Shown: positions 47,501 through 60,075 of the stretch, piece by piece
How the letters are laid out: each line of letters starts with the position of its first letter
How positions within the stretch are numbered: the first letter of the stretch is position 1
Assembly (NCBI GenBank): GCA_033063855.1
Contig: CP093829.1
Location: 2,862,243 to 2,926,242 of the forward strand
Length of the DNA stretch: 64,000 nt
Source of the DNA: Smittia aterrima
Taxonomy: Eukaryota > Arthropoda > Insecta > Diptera > Chironomidae
Reading direction: 5' to 3'
Position numbers and translations under genes: made by a program
The notes under the pieces: model-generated
The model's input: only the letters and a program-made list of their open reading frames with translations
Told to the model about the DNA's origin: nothing
Databases searched by the model: none

Positions 47501-49405
47501 CGATATTATTTTGATATAGTGATTAAGGGACTGACATGAGCAGGCATTTAGAATAATGTGATTGCATTGGAAGCTTTCAGAGTTGATGTCAGGGAATGAA
47601 ACATCTGTTAACAGAATTGCATTCGCTGCAATTTGCTGAGCTGAGATCAGATGTGAAGAATAAAATCAACGAAATAAGAAACGCAAACAAACTTTATTCG
47701 GTTATTGTGCAACATCACAGAAGCTCTCCGAAGTTTTCGCTATTGCTAAGAGATTAAAATGAAGTCAAACGAATCGTTTGAAACGACACAGGAAGCGAAA
47801 AAGGAAAAAAAATCACGGAAGCTCAATTAAATTAGTTGCATCCTCGTGCGAGACAATTCTCCTTCAGGCTAAGAGATTTTCTTTAAAAATATATTTGATC
47901 AAAAGAAGTGAAGAAATAATCGTCTGAGCTTAAAGAAAACTTTTGAGAGCTTCAATTTTTATTCAGAATTGAGATGGAATCACTGCAAATTGCTTCTCAT
48001 CACAATGATTGATTGAGAGAGAAATCTATTAACGGACTCAGTCAATTTATCAAATTGTTTCATCGACTCGCTCAATAAACGAGTTCTTTGCAAATGTTAT
48101 TATTTAATTGATCTGCCAACTTTCTAATGAACGCCGATTAAAATAAATCTTCCTTGGAAACATGTCTTGAGAAGCAAAGCAATAAATTTAATGGAAAGCC
48201 GCAAAGCAGATGAAAATTTATTATTTTTTCTCTCAAGGGCTGAGCTCAATCAATAAACGAGATCTTGTAAGTCTGTTTAATAAGAAGCTTCAATCACTTT
48301 TCGAAGGAATTCCAGAACATGCGAGATTGATTTATCCAGAAAGTTTTAGGAAGGAGCACGAGTCACTTTCACTCTCAGAATTCACTGAACTGCAATTGAG
48401 TTAAACAGCAGACCTTGACTAATCTCAAGCGAATGCGAAAGCTTAAGTCATTAAATATTTACAATCTCATCATGTCAAAAGTTGTTTTCAGTTTTAGATT
48501 CATCGAACCAAGGAAAGCTTCACTTTCTTGTCGTGTCACACGTCGATGCACTTTCCAACATACAAAGTTATCGATAGACATCAAAGGCTCATTTCTAAAT
48601 TAGAATGATGAGGAATATCAAAAGCTTTCCATTGAGCTTCCGATTGTTCCTTGTCCTTGCACATCTTCATTAGGGCAAGTAATTAAATTTCTCATCTGCA
48701 ACGAAGAACCAGCACAAAGTCATCAAAAAGCAATTAAAATTCATTTCAATTCCTTAGCATAATTTCCATGATGATGGCAAAAATATTTCTCCGGCGAGGA
48801 AATAGGAATTTTCCTAATAGTTTCCGATTTTTGTAGTTAAAAGGCAAAGTTTACCAGACAAACTATGCTCACAAGACGAAATTACTTTCATTAGGAGTTT
48901 TTCTCGTCTTGCTCGTGAATTGCCTTAAAACGTTGAACGCTGAAAGAGTTTTAAAAGGAAATCCTTTCATTCCTGTTTTCCGCTGTTTAATTGATTTCAT
49001 TCATCGTACATACTGACTTCTTTCAACAGGTTCTTTCTTCCTTGAACATTTATGATCAGCATCTCGACTCAACTATGAAAAGAATAGAATTTCTGAAAGA
49101 AGTCGTTTCGCCTGATTAAATTTAATTCAATTAACTTTAGTTCAAAGGAAAACTAATGTGAGAACTTTACAGAGCTCGGAAGCATTTATCATAGAAAAGT
49201 TTGAGTAAAGTGAATTTAATTGCTCGCTTAAGCGCTGGTGCAATTAATTACTGTTATGATTAAGATAAATTTAAAGGAAACAACAAGACAAACTTGAGAT
49301 TTTGCAACTTATTTTGATTATGTAATTAAATGAAATTTTTCAACTGTTCAAGCGGCGTAATTCAAGGATATTACATTTAACGACAGATTTAAATCTATTC
49401 GACAC

Positions 49406-49448
49406 TTTGACAGTGACACTTCGATTGAAAATCGACGTCACTGTCAAA
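49406..49448. repeat. Inverted repeat upstream of the Piwi-family gene
   Basis: TTTGACAGTGAC (49406-49417) and its exact complement GTCACTGTCAAA (49437-49448) enclose 19 bases that themselves contain TCGAT/ATCGA. AAATCTATT occurs as a direct repeat just outside on both sides (49391 and 49446). It sits about 40-85 bases before the proposed start site. Confidence 0.85.
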
Positions 49449-49490
49449 TCTATTTCGCAATCGTCATTCGATTCTGAATTCTGAACGCGA

Positions 49491-49704
49491 TCAGTCGTGT
49501 CCTGGCGAAATAAAATTATTAATTGCTTAAATAAAATCAAAATAATCTCAATAAAGCAGACAAAAGGTAAGTAAACTTTGTGATCAACGAGAAAATGACT
49601 TAAATTAGTTAAATTCATTGAAATTTATTCATTTTTCGAATTTTTTATTGAAAGCCTCGTGTCTAACCCAACTTTTTTTTATTTTCATTCTGAAGTCTAA
49701 AATC
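49491..49704 (+). promoter_or_regulatory. Proposed start site and 5' UTR intron of the Piwi-family gene
   Basis: TCAGTCGTG at 49491 fits the arthropod initiator. A strong donor AAAAG|GTAAGT ends a leader exon at 49566. A branch-like CTAAC and a long pyrimidine tract precede an acceptor ending at 49695 (TCTGAAG), nine bases before the ATG. These are sequence-consensus inferences. Confidence 0.5.
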
Positions 49705-52608
49705 ATGTCTGATCAAGCACCAGACGATAAGGCCACGTATCACCTTGGAAGAGGCCGTGGCCGAGGAATCGTCCTAACAGAACCTGATACTCGAGCTCCG
49801 TCATCTACGTCAACATCGGAAAAGCGACCTGGGGCTGAAGACGCTCGTCCACAAGGAAATGGCCAGAAACGCGGTATGTCACGAGATAATCGTTCGCAGA
49901 AGCTGTATCGAACGAAGCCAGAGAATATGAACAGCAAGCAAGGAACTACGGGTGTGATCCGACAGTACACGGCTAATTACTTCAAATTGCTGCGCAAACC
50001 AAACTTCGAGTTTGTCATGTACAGAGTCGACTTCGAACCAGAAATTGAGAATGTCTTCATGCGAAAAGCTTTCATTGGTTCGCAGAAAGAACTTCTTGGT
50101 GGTTATTTGTTCGATGGTAAGTTTTACTCAGAAAATTTCTATTCATATTTATTATACATATAATATTTACAGGTGCCAACATCATCTACACTACTCACAA
50201 ATTGCCTCAAGACCACAACGAATTCCCAATCAAGTCGCGCGAGGGAGTTGATTACAACATGATCATCAAGAATACAGGACGCACGATTTCAATGACGGAC
50301 GATATGGCAACTCAGATTCTCAACTTGATTTTACGCCGAACCATGGAAGGCTTAAACATGCAGCTCGTCGGAAGAAATCTCTATGACGCAAAGAGCAAAA
50401 TTGATTTAAGCGAATATCGCATTGAATTATGGCCAGGTAAGCAAAAGTTTTCTTATTTGTTCGTCAAGAATGGATTCCTTAGATTAAATTTGAAACATTT
50501 TCATAAACAGGTTACATCACAAGCATCCGTCAGCATGAACACGACATCTTAGTGTGTTGTGAAGTTTCTCACAAAGTGATGCGACGAGAAACAGTTCACG
50601 ACATTCTCACTCGATGCCTCCAAGATGATCGTAACAATTTCAAGGAGAACTTCAAGAAGGAGGTGATCGGCACAGTTGTTCTTACTGACTACAACAAAGG
50701 CGGCAACAGCAAAACATATCGAGTTGATGATGTTGACTTCTCGAAGAGCCCAAAGTCAACATTCGATATGAAAGGAGATCAAATCTCTTTTTCCGATTAT
50801 TTCAAGAACAGATACAACATTGTTATTCGTGATGTTAATCAACCAATGTTGATTTCGAATCCAAAGAGTCGCGACATTCGAGCAGGTCAGGACAAAACCA
50901 TTGCTCTTGTTCCAGAACTTTGCAGAGGTAAGAAAATTATTTTTCTTTAAGAAAACAGTAAATTCATTCAAGATTTCTTTTACAGCTACTGGCCTGACAG
51001 ATTCAATGCGCAATAACTTCCAAATGATGCGCGGAATGGCTCAGCATACGCAAATGGATCCAGAAAGACGTAAAGCTCGTTTGTTGGCACTCACGACGCG
51101 TTGGCATCAGACACCTGAATGTCTTCAAAAAATGAACTCGTTCAATACGGATATTGACCGTAATCTCGTATCATTCAGTGGTCGTGCTCTACCTCAGGAA
51201 GAAATGATCTTTGGAAACAACAAAACGTTCAAGAACGACGATCGCGTTGATTGGACAAATGCATTGAAGAGCACTCAAATGTTTGCCAGCATTCCGCTTA
51301 AGCGTTGGATGCTCATCTATCCTAAACGATCGAGTCGCGAAACGGTGGAATTTCTCGAACTAATGAGAAAGGTTGCAGCTGGCATGAACTACGAAATGGG
51401 TGAACCAAAGATGATCGAACTGGATCGCGATCAAAATCATGAATACGTCGAGAAGCTGAAATTTGCAATCACCAAGGACCCGAAGTTAATCATGATCGTC
51501 GTCCCTAACAACGCAAAAGATCGCTACGAAGCCATTAAGAAGCTGACTTGCGTTACAAATGCTGTTCCAACTCAAGTTGTTGTGCACAAAACGATGTGCC
51601 CGAAAAAAGGTAAGAATAGTAATAATTGAAAGTTTCAAATAATGATCTCTCGCCTCTTCAAACAAGGTAACATGGCTGGTGTGATGTCCATCGCTACGAA
51701 AGTGATGATTCAAATTAACAGCAAACTCGGAGGCGCTCCGTGGATGGTCAAATTCCCGTAAGTTTTAATTTTAAATATTCAATCACTTGACATTCAAATA
51801 TTTTAATTTTTCAAGGCTGAGTGGTGTCATGACAATTGGATTCGATGTGACTCACAACACAAAGAACAAGAGCGAGTCGTTTGGAGCTTTCGTTGCTTCG
51901 ATGGACTTAAAGAAGAACGTTCGTTACTACTCTTCAGTAATGGCGCATCGAGATCACAATGAAGTCGCTTCCAATATGGAGATTCACCTTGACGGAGCTT
52001 TGCGAGCATACAAGAACATGCACGACGCACTTCCTGAACGAATCTTCTTCTACCGTGATGGCGTTGGCGAGGGTGATATCAAAAGCGTTGTCGAAAATGA
52101 AGTTGCACGTATCAAGGAAAAGTTGAACGCCGTCTACACTCGATTCTCACCCGAAAAGGAGGCGAAGTTATCCTTCATTATCGTTAACAAACGAATCAAC
52201 ACTCGCATTTTCGAGAACGATGGCAAAGTTCGCGTGAAGAATCCGGCATCAGGCACTGTCATCGATGATGTCATTACTCTCCCAGAAAGGTGAGATCAAA
52301 TTGCGTTGAAGATTAATGAAAGTCTCATATTTGTTTTTTTTAGATACGACTTCTTCCTCGTCAGCCAATCTGTTCGTCAGGGAACAGTTTCACCAACAAG
52401 TTATAATGTTATTGAAGATGGGTCGGGTTTGCCACCAGATAAGATGCAATTACTCACCTACAAGCAGTGCCATTTGTACTACAACTGGAGTGGAACAGTT
52501 CGAGTTCCTGCTGTTGTGCAATACGCACACAAACTCGCTTTCCTGGTTGGCGAATTCCTGCACACTCCACCAAATAATGGCTTCGATAATTCTCTTTACT
52601 TCTTGTGA
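49705..52608 (+). CDS. piwi: PIWI-clade Argonaute (Piwi/Aubergine type)
   Basis: Seven exons, 49705-50116, 50173-50436, 50511-50927, 50986-51609, 51667-51757, 51816-52289 and 52344-52608, give 848 residues (Drosophila Piwi 843). The N-terminus has GRGRGRG, arginines of the type dimethylated for Tudor binding. A PAZ domain follows (about 240-370), then MID with RWMLIYPKRSS, then the PIWI domain. Catalytic residues are D613 (GFDVTH), D684 (FYRDGVGEG) and H823 (YAHKLAFLV), so slicer activity is likely. The C-terminus ends NSLYFL, the Piwi-type ending. Piwi proteins bind piRNAs and silence transposons in the germ line, in the nucleus (Piwi) or nuage (Aub). I cannot separate Piwi from Aubergine without a tree, so the symbol is provisional. 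The ATG at 49705 was chosen because the upstream in-frame sequence looks like a 5' UTR intron. Confidence 0.93.
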
Positions 52609-53725
52609 GCTGGAAGTCAGCTCAATAACATTTCTTTAAACTTTCTAAACTCTCAGTTGTGTCGAATTGAATTTATTGATCAAAATGTTGACCAAAACTG
52701 TACACACTGGAGAATAAATAAAGATAACTTTGCTGTTGACCAAAAAACTTTCTGTCTTGGCTTCATTGGTGTTAGGAGTCAATATTTGTTGAACAAACTA
52801 ATTGTTGATTTTTTTCGGTTTTCTGTTCTTTATTTTCATTTGAATTAAATTTTCCAAAACAAGTAAATGTGTTTACATTTCTAACGAAAAATAAGATGAC
52901 AAAGAATGAAGAAAGATTTGCGTTAAGCAGCGCAGTAATTTCTCCTGCGAATAAAAAATTTCCAACAGTTTTTCTCCAATCGACAAAAATGTTTAGAAAA
53001 AATATTTTCTCGAACAATCTCCAATCATTTTCCCGAATTTAAAGATTTTTTACTTTCTTGTAACACGAACAACATAAGTTCCATAGTTGAGAACGTAACA
53101 CATTTTGAATTTAAGGTTTATTGGGTAGGAAAAGGAGTTGGATTGGTGTTGTGGAAAATCATTTTGAGGATCGACTGTCGTTGTGTACATCAGCTTAATT
53201 CTAAAATTCAATCAAACGTTTATATTCTAAGATCCCTCATCGTTCAGAACATAAAACTTCATTCAGAGAAAATCATTTCAATATTTATTGAACTGAGCGT
53301 GAAATTTCTTACACAAAAAAAACTTCGCGGATTATTCATCAGAGTGAAGTTTTCCTTTCAAGTGGCGAGATTTCAAGGAGAGAGAGAAAATAGATTTTAA
53401 AGAATAAATTCATGAAACATCAAATAAAAAGTTCTCTCGTGTTCAAAAAAAATTCAAATAGATTCGCGCTTTCCATTCACGCTCGGACTCATTTCTAATG
53501 TGGCTGATCATAAAACTAATGAAAAAGTGATTTGCCTTAACTATTTCCACACACATTTTTCTTTCGCGTAAAAAATTGTTCCTTATCAGAGCTTCAAATG
53601 TCTTCTTCAGCACTGATCGGCGATGAAATAGTAAAAGATTGTTGAATTATCCTCTTTCATGGTTGGCTGGTGATACTGAATTTACGTTAATCGTTTGTGT
53701 CGCGCGGAAATCTAAATGGATGAGT
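52609..53725. other. Convergent spacer between Piwi-family gene and XPO1
   Basis: Holds the 3' UTRs of both genes. AATAAA on the + strand is near 52713, and TTTATT (AATAAA for the - strand) near 53118, so the exportin-1 3' UTR may be about 600 bases. No gene is visible. Confidence 0.5.
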
Positions 53726-56700
53726 TTACTCGTCTTGCATGTCCTCGGGCATCTCGTGAGGATTCAGAAGACCTGGCACCGTCAGTTGATGGCGACGTTT
53801 CTCGTCCTGTGCTTGCTTCAACTCTTGTTCGCGTTCCTCCAAATACAAATCTGAATCATCATCTCCAGTCACTTCCTGCAAATAGAAAATCGTAAGTAAA
53901 TGAAAGATTAAAATTTGATTAGTTTGATCTTACTCGAATTTGAATGATGAAATCTCTCAAATGCTCTTTAAATGCCGTCACATCATGGTCGAGGTTGAAC
54001 AAGCCGGTTACGAAAACTTTGATTTGATTATCGGTTAAATGGCCGAAAGCTGATTTTAGAAGTGAAGCGACATACTCTTGAATGTAGAGAACATTATTGG
54101 GAATGGTGCCCAAGACGACTGTGATCTGGTTAGCTTCGACCAGCGTAAACATGTAGGCCAAGATTTGAGCGTGCATTTGGAGACTGGCTGTGTGAGAAGT
54201 GTCTGTCACAACACTGAAAATCTGCATCAGGATGTCAGTAAAGTAAGTCTGATAGAAGCTCTGTGCCGCTTGCGGATGTTGTTCCAGGTTCTGCAGAAGC
54301 TGAAGAAGAATGGCAAGTCCAGTGTCAGCAACATTACGCATCGTATGCTTGAAAGCCCAGACGATCGAGTCGAAGACTAATTTGAATTGAGCGGGTGGAA
54401 TATTTAAGAATGCCTTGAAACAATGCAAGTTGACAGCTTGCAGAAGCTCGTAGAAATTCGTTCGGTGTTGCGGGTAGTCCTCGAAGTTCTTGTTAATCAT
54501 ATCAAGTGTGCACTCAAAAACAGCATCAAAGATCTTTGGCACTTCCGTGGTTATTACGCCTTCAAGTTTGTTTACGATCGCTGCCATAGTGCTCAACACA
54601 CAAGGCTCACGGGCAGAGGCGACTGTCGTACGTTGATAATCGAGGAGAACGGCATCAAGTAAGTGTGGAATGAAATTCTCCATCACCATCTGTGAGTCAT
54701 TAGACTTTACGATCCATTCACTGATCAGCGTCAACGTCTCCTTTTTCACGACGTGCATAGCTTTAATCAAAGGCTGGTTGTTGATGGCAACTCCATTGAG
54801 AGCGATCGCTTGTGAAATGTTCTCAGACATGATTTTATACACGTTGAGCATATCGAGATAAATGCGACCCAGCTGTGTAACAAAGCTATGACCAAGTGCT
54901 TTACAAGCTCGTACGTTTGTTTTGAGGATGCTCCCAAGTTGTTTCACTGCTGCCATGTCCTTTAGTATATCAACGTTCTTCGTTGCTTGCGAAATAATTT
55001 CATCCCATACCTGATTTGGTAAGAGCATGTATTTCTCGATGAGAGCATCTTGTGCGACTTGATCGACTTGTGCACTTATCATGTACCCGACGGCTTCGTA
55101 GAATGTGTGAACTTGTTGTGGCTGCAAATCACAAATTATGGAGCTCATTGTAGCGAGGATTTCGTCGATGAAAGTGCATGCTTCGTTTGGTTGGAGAGTG
55201 ACAAAATGTCGCTTACATTTCATTGCGATCTTAATGAATGTGTCACATGCCATATCTTGAACACCATCGTGTGTTTCATGCATGAACTCAAAAAGTTTGT
55301 TCACCACTGTCTTCAAGAACTTCCAGTGAGCGCGTAGAAAACGTGGATATTGGCCAACGACGTACATGATGTTACTGGCGATGATAGCTTTGTTATCCTT
55401 TCCTTTCTTCTGCTCGCATAACCCCAAGAGATCCTTGATAACAGTCACCAAAAAGCGTTTCTCGTCTTCTTCATAAAATGCTCCAGAAATGGATCCAACA
55501 GCCCAGCATAACGTGTTCAGATTCTTCCACGAAAATTCTGACCCGTTCACCTAAAATTTCGAGAAATGATGTAATTTAACTTCACACAAAAGCGCGACGT
55601 CATTCTCACCTGATTGTTAAGCTTTTCCGTCATAATGCGTTCTGTATCAAAGTAATCTAAATGCGTGAGGTAAACAAGCGTCTCGCGCATATTTTTGTAA
55701 AGATTGATACTGTTCGTGTCCTTCATAAATTCCCGAACCACCTCGCCGTTCTCATTTTCGACGACGAGAACTTCTTCAGGCTTCGCCATGCGCGAAATCA
55801 TGATGTGACGGACCTTTGACAAGATACTTGAATAGAATTGTCGACGTGATCCAGCCTGGCCGTAAGGGTTTTCTTTGTACAAGTCAGCGGCAAGACTGTT
55901 CCAGTATTCGAGACAAATTTTGAAGAGTTCAACATCCTCAACTTCACTGATCATCACTAAATACATCAGAGCCTTATTAACAGCATCAGCTGTCTCTCGT
56001 TTCTCAACAAGTGTTGCATGAACTCGCAAGAATGTGCATAAGAACATGGCCAAGTTCTGAACGAAACACTGTTCTTCGTCATTACCGTTTGCATAAATTT
56101 GGTTCATATTTGTGTTGGCGGGAATCATTTGATCGAACTGCTCCATTGTTTGAACAAAGAGTTGAACGAAAATGTGATCGTAAGACTGCAATTGAAGGCC
56201 AGCAATTTCTGATAGACATTTGAGCGTCACATTTCGAAACATCGGAATCACAAGGAACTTTCCGACAAGCATGTTTATGAGTTTTGTTTCGAAGATGTAC
56301 CCAAGTGGAATCCAATTCAAGAACTTTAGCAACGTTTCTAGCGTTGCACTGATGAGAGGAGCATTCAATGAGTTCTCAAGAACAAATGAGCATAGTTGGA
56401 ACACTTGCGAGAACTCAGAGCACATTGTATCCTTCAAATGCTTTGCCTTCGTTTGTGTAATTTGTCCACTGGAGAAGTCAAAGACTTCCTCGCTCAGTAA
56501 CTTCAAGATGATCATGTTGTTTTGACACAAAGTTTCATTAGTCTTTGATGCTCCAACAATATCGCCAATGAATGATTCCCAGTTTTTCGGCCATTCACGT
56601 TTCAGGATCTGAACGAGAATGATGTTTAATTTGTTGAGGTAAACCTTGTTTGCCTCCATGATCTTCGCCTCGGATGAAGTCTTGATGATTAGTCCGACAA

Positions 56701-57004
56701 CATATTTCTTGATTCCTTCGCATTGATTTCTCGGAAGAACTTTCCAGCGGGTCTTGATCACCTCTTCTAAGATCTGAAGGGCATAATATTTCGTCTGCTG
56801 ATTCTCACTGAACTCTAGGATTGTATCAACTCTTGTCCATGCATCTGGATGCTCCTTCAACGTAGTCAGGATCTCTTGAGCCAAACGCAGCTGCTCGCCT
56901 TGACTATTGTACAGACATCCGACAATGTTCTCGAGCAATGAAATGTCAAGCTTTTGAGAAAAGTCCAATAGCTTTGAAGCTTCTTCCGTTCGTAACATTG
57001 CCAT
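53726..57004 (-). CDS. XPO1: Exportin-1 (CRM1)
   Basis: Three large exons on the minus strand, 55610-57004, 53934-55550 and 53726-53875, all phase 0, give 1053 residues (human 1071). The start has LLDFSQKLDISLLENIVGCL and KEHPDAWTRVDTILEFSENQ, followed by the CRIME-domain block CEGIKKYVVGLIIKTSS. The NES-groove HEAT repeats are well conserved (LLGLCEQKKGKDNKAI, SNIMYVVGQYPRFLRAHWKF). The C-terminal exon is acidic and ends VPGLLNPHEMPEDM, like the human inhibitory tail. XPO1 with RanGTP exports leucine-rich NES cargoes, ribosomal subunits and some RNAs through nuclear pores. The leptomycin-sensitive cysteine (human C528) is present at about residue 510. The start is divergent from FIS1, 1.27 kb away. 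Confidence 0.97.
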
Positions 57005-58278
57005 ACTCTCTTCTTATTCGCACACGCTGATTCACACAGATGAAAAGGTTAATCGTTTACTGTTCCAACTCGTCTTCTTTCGCGCCAATAGCTTTTTCAA
57101 TCATTCAAATGGTTTTCTGAAAGAAAAGAGAAATTGTTAGTTATATCGTGAGAAAGAATGAATGATCGTATGTGTGAATCCAAAAAACGAGTTGTTGTTA
57201 AGTGTCAAGGATCCTTCGGAAGGCCCAAATCCTACCAACAGAAAAATATTAAGCGTCGCTAAAATAAAAACAAAATCCATCGCGTTGACCCGCGACCTAA
57301 TCTTTCTTTTCTTCTCTTTTCCGATCTTTTGCGTTGTTTCGCTTGTGTTTGTAATGACGTTAGTTGGGAAGAAAAACGTCTACCGAATAACTAATTGTTT
57401 TGTTTTTCCATCTCTTTCAACTCCGTAAACGGAACAAAAGTAATCCTTGTTTATGACGATTGTCATAGAAACAGCTGCGTGGGATGATGAACAAAGCGTC
57501 ATCACATACTCAAAATCCAGCCAATTTGGATTAAGCGCAAAGTTACGAAATTATTGCTAAAGGCAAAGACCTAACCTAAAGCGAAAGTCCCAACGGACGT
57601 CGTTAGCATGAAAACACAAGAGAATCGTTGACCGATATCGTGATAAATCATTAAATTATAATTCCGCATGCCTTTCTGCCAATTCCGATTCTTCGACGCT
57701 AACGAGATTTTACCAAAAAAAAATTTTGAGAAAACTTTGAGCATAATTTTTTTATAATCGCGAATTTCCAAGTTTTCTGGGTTAGCGAACAATGGACTTT
57801 GTTTCTATCACAATCCCTAAGCGTTTATTCATCGTTCTTTCATTATTAAATTGTTTAAAAGCTTGAATTACCACCAAAATTAAGAAAAAAACACTTCTTC
57901 CGATTTGTTCCGAATAAAACTCAATTTCGACGGTGTCGACGGCTGTTCGTTTCGAAAAATCTATGAAATCTAGACGTTCGCTTTAAACGTGAGATAAATT
58001 CTTGCTACGAGTGTGACTGTGAGTTAAATTCTAGTGTGAGACAAAAATATTTAATTTCAAAAAAGGAAACAAAGAAGAAAATAAGTTTCATTCGTTGAAT
58101 AAACTTATCGATTGCCAGTCTGATGTAAAGTCTAGTTTTATTTATTCATTGCTGCGTAAAAAAATATCCAAAGAATATTGTGTCTAAGAAAAAAAATCGC
58201 ATTTAACAAGTTTCTCTTTCTTGACACATTTCCATAAAAGCCTGCTGCATGTGGAGCTCAAAGACAACCTGTAACGAC
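57005..58278. promoter_or_regulatory. Divergent XPO1/FIS1 intergenic region
   Basis: It should hold both promoters and leaders. On the - strand TTTCTTTCAG ending near 57121 is a good acceptor, so exportin-1 may have a 5' UTR intron. A small inverted repeat TATGAC/GTCATA is at about 57451-57466. No other gene is visible. Confidence 0.45.
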
Positions 58279-58903
58279 ATGGAGGAGATCCTTAACGACA
58301 CAATCTCGGCTCAAGAGCTTGAGGTAAGATGAATTTCATAATTTTTCCTTTATTGCAAAACAACTGTGACTCACAATTTATCTTTATTTATTTGCGCCAT
58401 TCCTACGTCAGAAATTCGAGAAAGTTTATATGAAGGAACTGACGGACAAAAAGTTTGTGTCAGCTAAAACACAATTTGAGTATGGCTGGTGCCTAATTCG
58501 ATCCAAATACGGAGCAGACATCAACAACGGAATTAAAATGTTTGAAGGTCTTTGCAAAGATAATCCTGAAGACAAGCGAGACTACATTTATTATCTGGCA
58601 ATCGCTTATTGTCGCATCAAAGACTATCCAACATCACAGAAATACGTGAAAGCTTTCCTTGAAATCGAGCCTAACAATCAGCAAGTTCTCCTACTTGACG
58701 TGAGTTTCTCCTCTTTACTTAATCTCTCGCTTATCTCATAGCTTGCTATTTGTCATCGATTCATCATCGATCTTTATTTATTCTAGGAATATATTGAGAA
58801 GGAAATGAGCAAGGAATTCAAAAAAGATGCAGCGATTGCTGGTGGAGCGCTCCTTGTATTTGGCGGTTTGCTGGGTCTGGGATTCGCAATGGCGAAGAAG
58901 TAA
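58279..58903 (+). CDS. FIS1: Mitochondrial fission 1 protein
   Basis: Three exons, 58279-58323, 58412-58699 and 58787-58903, all phase 0, give 149 residues (human 152). After the short first helix (MEEILNDTISAQELE) comes KTQFEYGWCLIRSKYGADIN, the conserved first TPR-like helix pair, then RDYIYYLAIAYCRIKDY and IEPNNQQ. The C-terminal tail anchor is AIAGGALLVFGGLLGLGF followed by AMAKK, the mitochondrial/peroxisomal outer-membrane signal with basic end. FIS1 recruits fission factors and TBC1D15-type adaptors. An in-frame ATG 30 bases upstream (58249) would add MWSSKTTCND; the downstream start was chosen because it matches the family N-terminus. The gene converges on TBC1D20. Confidence 0.96.
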
Positions 58904-60075
58904 TATTCGTTTAAGTAAATAGTTTTTAAAATGACTTCTTCCGTTCGGTTCTCCTCTTTTGCTTTTTGACGTTGTTCAATGTTTAATACTTTCATCATTT
59001 TGCTACATTAACCACATCATCACTGGACGAAAATTGTTAGCGATTAAAACAGCTGTTCAAGTTGTGTCGTTGACTTTATCATCCTCGTCATTCAAAGAGT
59101 TGCTTGCAAATTATATTTCATCTCTTTGTAATTTACAAGCATCTATCACACGAGATAATTCATAAGTTCAATGTACGTTTTGATTAATTTATTTTTATTG
59201 AACAAGTTTTGTTTACGTTTTGTTTTTTGGGAGTCGGTCGTAAAATCGATTTTAGTTCTTCCTTTGAAGTCAAATATTCCATTTCTCTTGTCGTTTCTTG
59301 TACGAGAAAATAATTTCAAGCGGGGACAAAGAAAAACTGTAAATAATGAAAGTTAATTTATTTAATTATTTATGAACAGAAAGAATTGAAGTTAAATAAA
59401 TTATTACCAAAGTTCTTAGAAATCTGAAAGATTTTAGTTTCAAGATATTTTTATTTTCGTTAAAAGCGAATTTAACTTTTAAGTTCTAACATTTCACATT
59501 CAATCATTTGGGACTCATTCATCGCTTCTGTGGTCGGGTGCTTGGTTAATAAATTTGTTAGGCTTGTGTTGTGTTAAAGCTTAGAGAGTTAGGAAAAGAA
59601 GCATGATAACCGCAATCGTAATTTAGATCACGAACAGAATTAGAAAGCTTCACCTTCAAATTGCCCGCGTTAATTGCATGACGAATAATTTATTTTTTTC
59701 GTAGAAAACTTTTCCAACATCGAGAGATTACGTAACGTTCAAATATTTTCTTCTAAACTATTTATTTCCAAATATCTTTTTTAAATTCTTAAATTGCACT
59801 AGAACTTAAACTTTGAACTTAACCGTACAAAAATGATGAATGACCTCAATAGATTTAGACAATCACAAAACCTGTGTTTGACTAAACTGGAGTTTAAATA
59901 ATTTGGATAAATAGGATCAACAAAAGTTACGAGAACTTAAAGGTCAGCCGACACAAATTATGATTCTGATGGGGAAAGAAACTTCAAAAACGGTTTTCGA
60001 ATGTTTGTTCTCTGCTAGATTAGTTTATTTCATCAAGAATCGATAATAGAAGTGTGCCGGCTGGTAAAGCAAACC
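58904..60075. other. Convergent spacer between FIS1 and TBC1D20
   Basis: 1.17 kb of 3' UTR and spacer DNA, AT-rich. No gene or structured element was recognised. Confidence 0.5.

Larger units (their letters stand above)
38549..49404. other. 11-kb region with no recognised gene
   Basis: No open frame here resembles a protein family and no multi-exon model could be built. Structures seen are a 15-bp-stem hairpin (39939-39975), short TTTTA repeats (about 40481-40497), a 14-base palindrome (41851-41864), a TATAAAAG (43594-43601) and a 22-base inverted repeat (44494-44515). It may be regulatory DNA, noncoding RNA loci, or intron/5' UTR sequence of a gene I cannot see. Confidence 0.5.

Noticed and set aside
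49618..49704. Longer N-terminus for the Piwi-family protein
   Set aside because: The hydrophobic stretch overlaps a typical branch point, pyrimidine tract and acceptor; Piwi proteins do not begin with a signal peptide.
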